Shown in pieces: positions 60,711-64,000 of a DNA stretch of 64,000 nucleotides. The stretch lies in NCBI RefSeq assembly GCF_004337985.1, contig NC_043742.1, forward strand, positions 7,006,641-7,070,640. The letters run 5' to 3'. The translations under genes and the position numbers were made by a program. Source of the stretch: Pyricularia pennisetigena (lineage: Eukaryota; Ascomycota; Sordariomycetes; Magnaporthales; Pyriculariaceae). Position 1 is the stretch's first letter. Every line of letters begins with the position of its first letter. Below the pieces are notes generated by a model, which ran no database searches, was not told the DNA's origin, and saw only the letters and a list, made by a program, of their open reading frames with translations.

Positions 60711-62923
60711 TTACTGGCTGGGCGCCATTCCCAGCTTCTGTTTTCCTTTAGAATTCAGTGACGAGTAGCGCACAAAAAGCTGATCGAGAAAATGTTGGTG
60801 GCGAATTCCCTTAGGCCTCGCACGAGCAAATTCGTCAATGGCGGCCTGCACGCCAAAGCCGGCGCGTTCGATAAGATAGCATACAATGAAGAATCCTGTC
60901 CGGTTCTGTTTCGAGAAAAAAAAAAGGGGGGGTGTCAGCAAAGAAAGGTATACACAGATGTCCGGATCCAGCAGCACTTACGAAACCATAATGGCAGTGT
61001 ACAGCAACCGCAGCCTTCAGATCTTCTTGGAACTTCTCCCGTTGCTCCGCTCGAACCTTGTCGACCAGAGCAACAAAGGCCTCGACCTCTTCAGGGGTAG
61101 GTGGTATTTTGGACACAGACGGAAACTTGTGGTATCGGATGCCGCCAGCCTCGAGCCCCGCCGGATCATAAACAGGGGTGTCGTGTGATATGTCTATGAT
61201 GTCCTTGATACAGTGACCCCAATTTTCAACGAAAGCCTTCGGGGAGTGAGTCTCATCGACCTCGCGCAGAGTCTTCATAGCCCTGAAAATCCCCGCTATC
61301 GGCTCAGAGACAGGCTCTACGTTTTTCCACTTGGCCAAGTTCTTGACATCCCACTTTCCCTCCTTGGAAAGGTACTGTAGCTGCCAGCCGAGTGAGAGGC
61401 GACCGCTGACGTTCGTGCTTAGGAAGTCCGACACCAGGCCAGCCAGGACGCGCGCCGTTGACGGTTCATAGAGAAGGGCGTGTGTCGCCGGCGGCGGCAA
61501 GATAACGAGTTCCACAGACCTTCTGGGCCGCAAAGGCGACGTTGGTATTTCGGTGGATCCTTCACGCGGTGTCGAGGGGTCCTCCTGAGGATCATCCAGA
61601 CTGACTCTATGTCGAGTTCGCTGAAAGTCTTCGTCGGTAAGATCTTCGATACGAGATTTATTCCGGGAATCATGGCGCTCTATGGGAATCTGCAAAGGAG
61701 CAGCACTGTCCACAATAACGGGTCCATCTCGAGATGATGCCGCCGAATCTACATCCTCCAAAAGCCAGTCACGGATCCTCTCGGCATCGCTTGGCTTTGT
61801 GATATGATCGTCACGTCCTGCTATCAAGTAGACGGGTATTTTGAGCCCTTTCCAGACCTCTCGACCGGCAAAACCACCATGGGTGTCCCCATTGTGGTAT
61901 GTAGGAAGGAAGCCATATGCCATGCGTCGCCACACCGGTGTTCTGCTTTGGCAATTAAAACGATACTGCAGTTTCTTGGCCTCCTTGCTGGCATCGGCGC
62001 CGACAAATCGAGAGACACTAGCACTTTCCAAGCCTCCTCTTCGGTCCCAAGCTCGGTACAGATCCAAAACGGGTGTGGGGATCGAAAGAAATTTACGAGC
62101 CAGACCGGCCTGCTTCGCCGGCGGCGGCTCCGAGGGCGGGCATATGGCAACAAGCCCAACAACATGTCTGGATATGGACATCGGCTTGGGAACCGACTTG
62201 CTAGCCAGGCGCGCAGCAAGAGCAGTGCCCATGCTATGCCCAATCAAGACCACATCTTGATCGGTTGACTTGTCGCGGTAGTCATTGATAACAGTGTCGA
62301 GCAGTTCGAGCAGCGCCTCAGTCTTGTAGGCATCCCAGTCTTTGGGCGCATATTCAGAGAGGCCACAGCCGGGCAAGTCGATTGCCAAGCATGACGAGAT
62401 GTGGATCAAGCTAGTCAGGAGTGAGGTAAACTGGGCAGCGCTTCCGCCCAGACCATGAATGAAGACGAGGAGAGGTATGGGAGAAGGTGTGGACGGTAGC
62501 TCGTCTGCTTTGGGATGGCGTCGGTAGAAAATGCGGACACCGGGGTACATAAAACGCGAGGTCCGGTATGACTTGATCTCGGAATGTTTTTGGAGAAGCG
62601 GCGGATCGGTGCTTTCAGGGTCTGTATCTGGAAAGAGATTGTCTGATATGATATCTCGGCATCAGCAGCATATTCATGTGGCTTGCTTGGCTTGAATAGA
62701 CCTAGAACTAGTACAACTACAAGACAGCGGGCGGGACTACTATAAGCTTACCGTCGCCGGCATGTTGCGACGAGCCGGCAGTTGTTGATCGCCGCTTGTA
62801 TATTAACAAGGGCGCCGACGCGGCCACAGTTAATAGCAGCGCCGGAATAATGTAGCGCGCATGTGCGGCGATATTGGTGCGGCCAAGCACTTGTGCTAGA
62901 CGCTCTTGGATGGCACCCGACAT
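60711..62923 (-). CDS. membrane-anchored alpha/beta-hydrolase fused to a dual-specificity phosphatase-like domain
   Basis: Three minus-strand exons (62923-62752, 62642-60982, 60905-60711) give 675 residues. A single hydrophobic segment (YIIPALLLTVAASAPLLIY, residues 24-42) with KRR after it looks like a signal anchor. The alpha/beta-hydrolase has the oxyanion HGLGGS, the nucleophile elbow GHSMG (S194), a likely Asp in AGRDDHITKP and a likely His in PPATHALLYEP. From about residue 520 comes a cysteine phosphatase: WGHCIKDIIDIS, YHKFPSVSKIPPTPEEV, then the P-loop HCHYGFNRTG (C607, R613), completed only by joining exons 2 and 3. The HCxxGxNRTG form resembles RNA triphosphatase/dual-specificity enzymes. 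Hydrolase-phosphatase fusions of this kind probably occur in other filamentous fungi (recalled, not checked). Substrates are unknown. Confidence 0.88.
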
Positions 62924-63149
62924 GGTCTAAATCGCAGGCGCGTCTCCATGACCGGGTTGCATCACACATAAACAGGCAGGCGCATACAAAAGCAGTCGAG
63001 GCTGTTTTATTGTCCCGGTGCCAGCATATTGGGTGAGTCGGTAGGTTGGTAAAGAGCGAGGTAAGCGATATATCCGATAAGAAAGAAAAGAAAAGAAAAG
63101 AAAAAAATGCTTGTCGAGTCAAAATGGAAGCTAGACTAGACTAGGTGTA

Positions 63150-63184
<35 letters not shown>

Positions 63185-63847
63185 CTTGAGCTATCACCTC
63201 AAGCAAAGTATCAACCAGAGTGATTGGTTGGTTGAATGAGTGAGTGATTGATTGTTAGATGGAATAGCAAAATGACTGACTGACTAGCTCTGAAGAGGAG
63301 CCGAACCTGACCTGGGATCAAAAACTCTAAAGCTGCGACCCCGGTGCCACCAAATTTACCACCCCTGCTATAAAGCAACCTAAGTGCCCTGCCTGCTCCA
63401 CAAAAATGCCGATGGGGGTCTGGGTATCTGCATCTGCTGCCTGTGCCTGCCTGACATCATCACCCTCAGGCTCCGCGCCCTTGCCGAAACGTTTCTGCTC
63501 CTGATCGCTGATGCGTGCGCCAAAGCACTGCCGTAGTTGCTAGTGGAGAGACTGGCCCCGCCTACCCGCCCATAAGCTGGGTGTGAGCTGGCATCCAATG
63601 AAACCCGTGACGTTGGAATCCAAGCACGAGCACGAGGAGTCGATCGTCGGACTTTATCTATGCAATTCCTTGATCTTTTCTCCTCTTCTTTCTTCAGAGC
63701 ATTGATTTTTCTTTGATTAGAGATCCTCAGTCGGGAAAGCGCCCATAAATCCAGATCTGGACGCGTGAGAAATTCCATGGGGAAGTTCGTCTAGATTTTG
63801 TCTGTAAAAGTTGCACGTCTGTCATTCGAAACTTTACTTACTCAAAC
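62924..63847. promoter_or_regulatory. divergent intergenic region at right end
   Basis: 924 bases upstream of the hydrolase-phosphatase gene and of a putative plus-strand start. An A31 run lies at 63152-63182 and GATTGGTTGGTT/TGAGTGAGTGATTGATTG-like short repeats at 63220-63260. Confidence 0.4.
63152..63182. repeat. A31 homopolymer
   Basis: Thirty-one uninterrupted A in the divergent promoter region upstream of the hydrolase-phosphatase gene. Confidence 0.9.
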
Positions 63848-64000
63848 ATGGTGAGTCTGAACGGACGTTTTAGAATAGCTTCCTACTGCATGTACTGTAC
63901 CTACCTGCACGCGCATGTTACTACCCCCCCAATTGCAGCTCTCTGTCCCCCAATAAAACTCAGAACCCATCATCTAATCTCGACCGGGCCGTAAACCTGC
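63848..64000 (+). CDS. possible 5' end of a gene, start codon split from the rest by an intron
   Basis: A pyrimidine-rich leader ends ACTCAAACATG, and the ATG is followed directly by a GTGAGT donor. Such one-codon first exons are common in fungal ribosomal protein and other housekeeping genes. No second exon is identifiable before the window ends, so the product is unknown. Confidence 0.35.

Overview
This is a 64-kb piece of nuclear DNA from a filamentous ascomycete. The genes carry short introns (38 inferred; most have GT-AG ends and a CTAAC/CTGAC-like branch site). The protein set is that of a Sordariomycete. A CON7-type conidiation regulator and very long A/T homopolymers make a Magnaporthales relative (Pyricularia, Gaeumannomyces or Magnaporthiopsis) my best guess, but that is inference. 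One assembly gap of 786 N lies at 23836-24621.

Layout. 1-5240 holds no supported gene. 5241-9870 has CCS1 (copper chaperone for superoxide dismutase, minus), divergent MRPL23 (mitochondrial uL13m, plus) and urate oxidase (minus). 11737-22712 has three plus-strand genes: a Rictor/Avo3 TORC2 subunit, the bifunctional thiamine gene THI20 (12 exons) and the DEAD-box helicase DBP2. 22713-37750 is a gene-poor stretch with the N gap, ending in a pyrimidine-rich leader before CON7 (37751-39768). From 42365 the window is gene-dense: AAR2 (plus), RPS16/uS9 (minus), SNF8/VPS22 (plus), a Mpv17/PMP22-family membrane protein (minus), an unrecognised CxxC protein (plus), an unrecognised 131-residue protein (minus), a FAR1-domain protein (plus), RPL34/eL34 (plus), an NDUFAF3-like complex I assembly factor (plus) and an alpha/beta-hydrolase fused to a dual-specificity phosphatase-like domain (minus). 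A possible gene beginning with an ATG that abuts a splice donor runs off the right end.

The genes are mostly unrelated housekeeping functions. No biosynthetic cluster, transposon, CRISPR, tRNA or 5S rRNA was found. The most unusual signals concern splicing. Three of 38 inferred introns need a GC donor (CON7, RPS16, the 131-residue gene). THI20 and DBP2 introns carry long U tracts close behind the 5' splice site. DBP2 has a 538-nt intron near its 3' end where yeast DBP2 has its regulatory intron. RPS16 intron 1 contains an uninterrupted A61 on the sense strand. Start codons given here are real ATGs; several open frames extend upstream without one. All exon joins are inferred from reading frame, splice motifs and family similarity recalled from general knowledge. 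No alignment or search was run.
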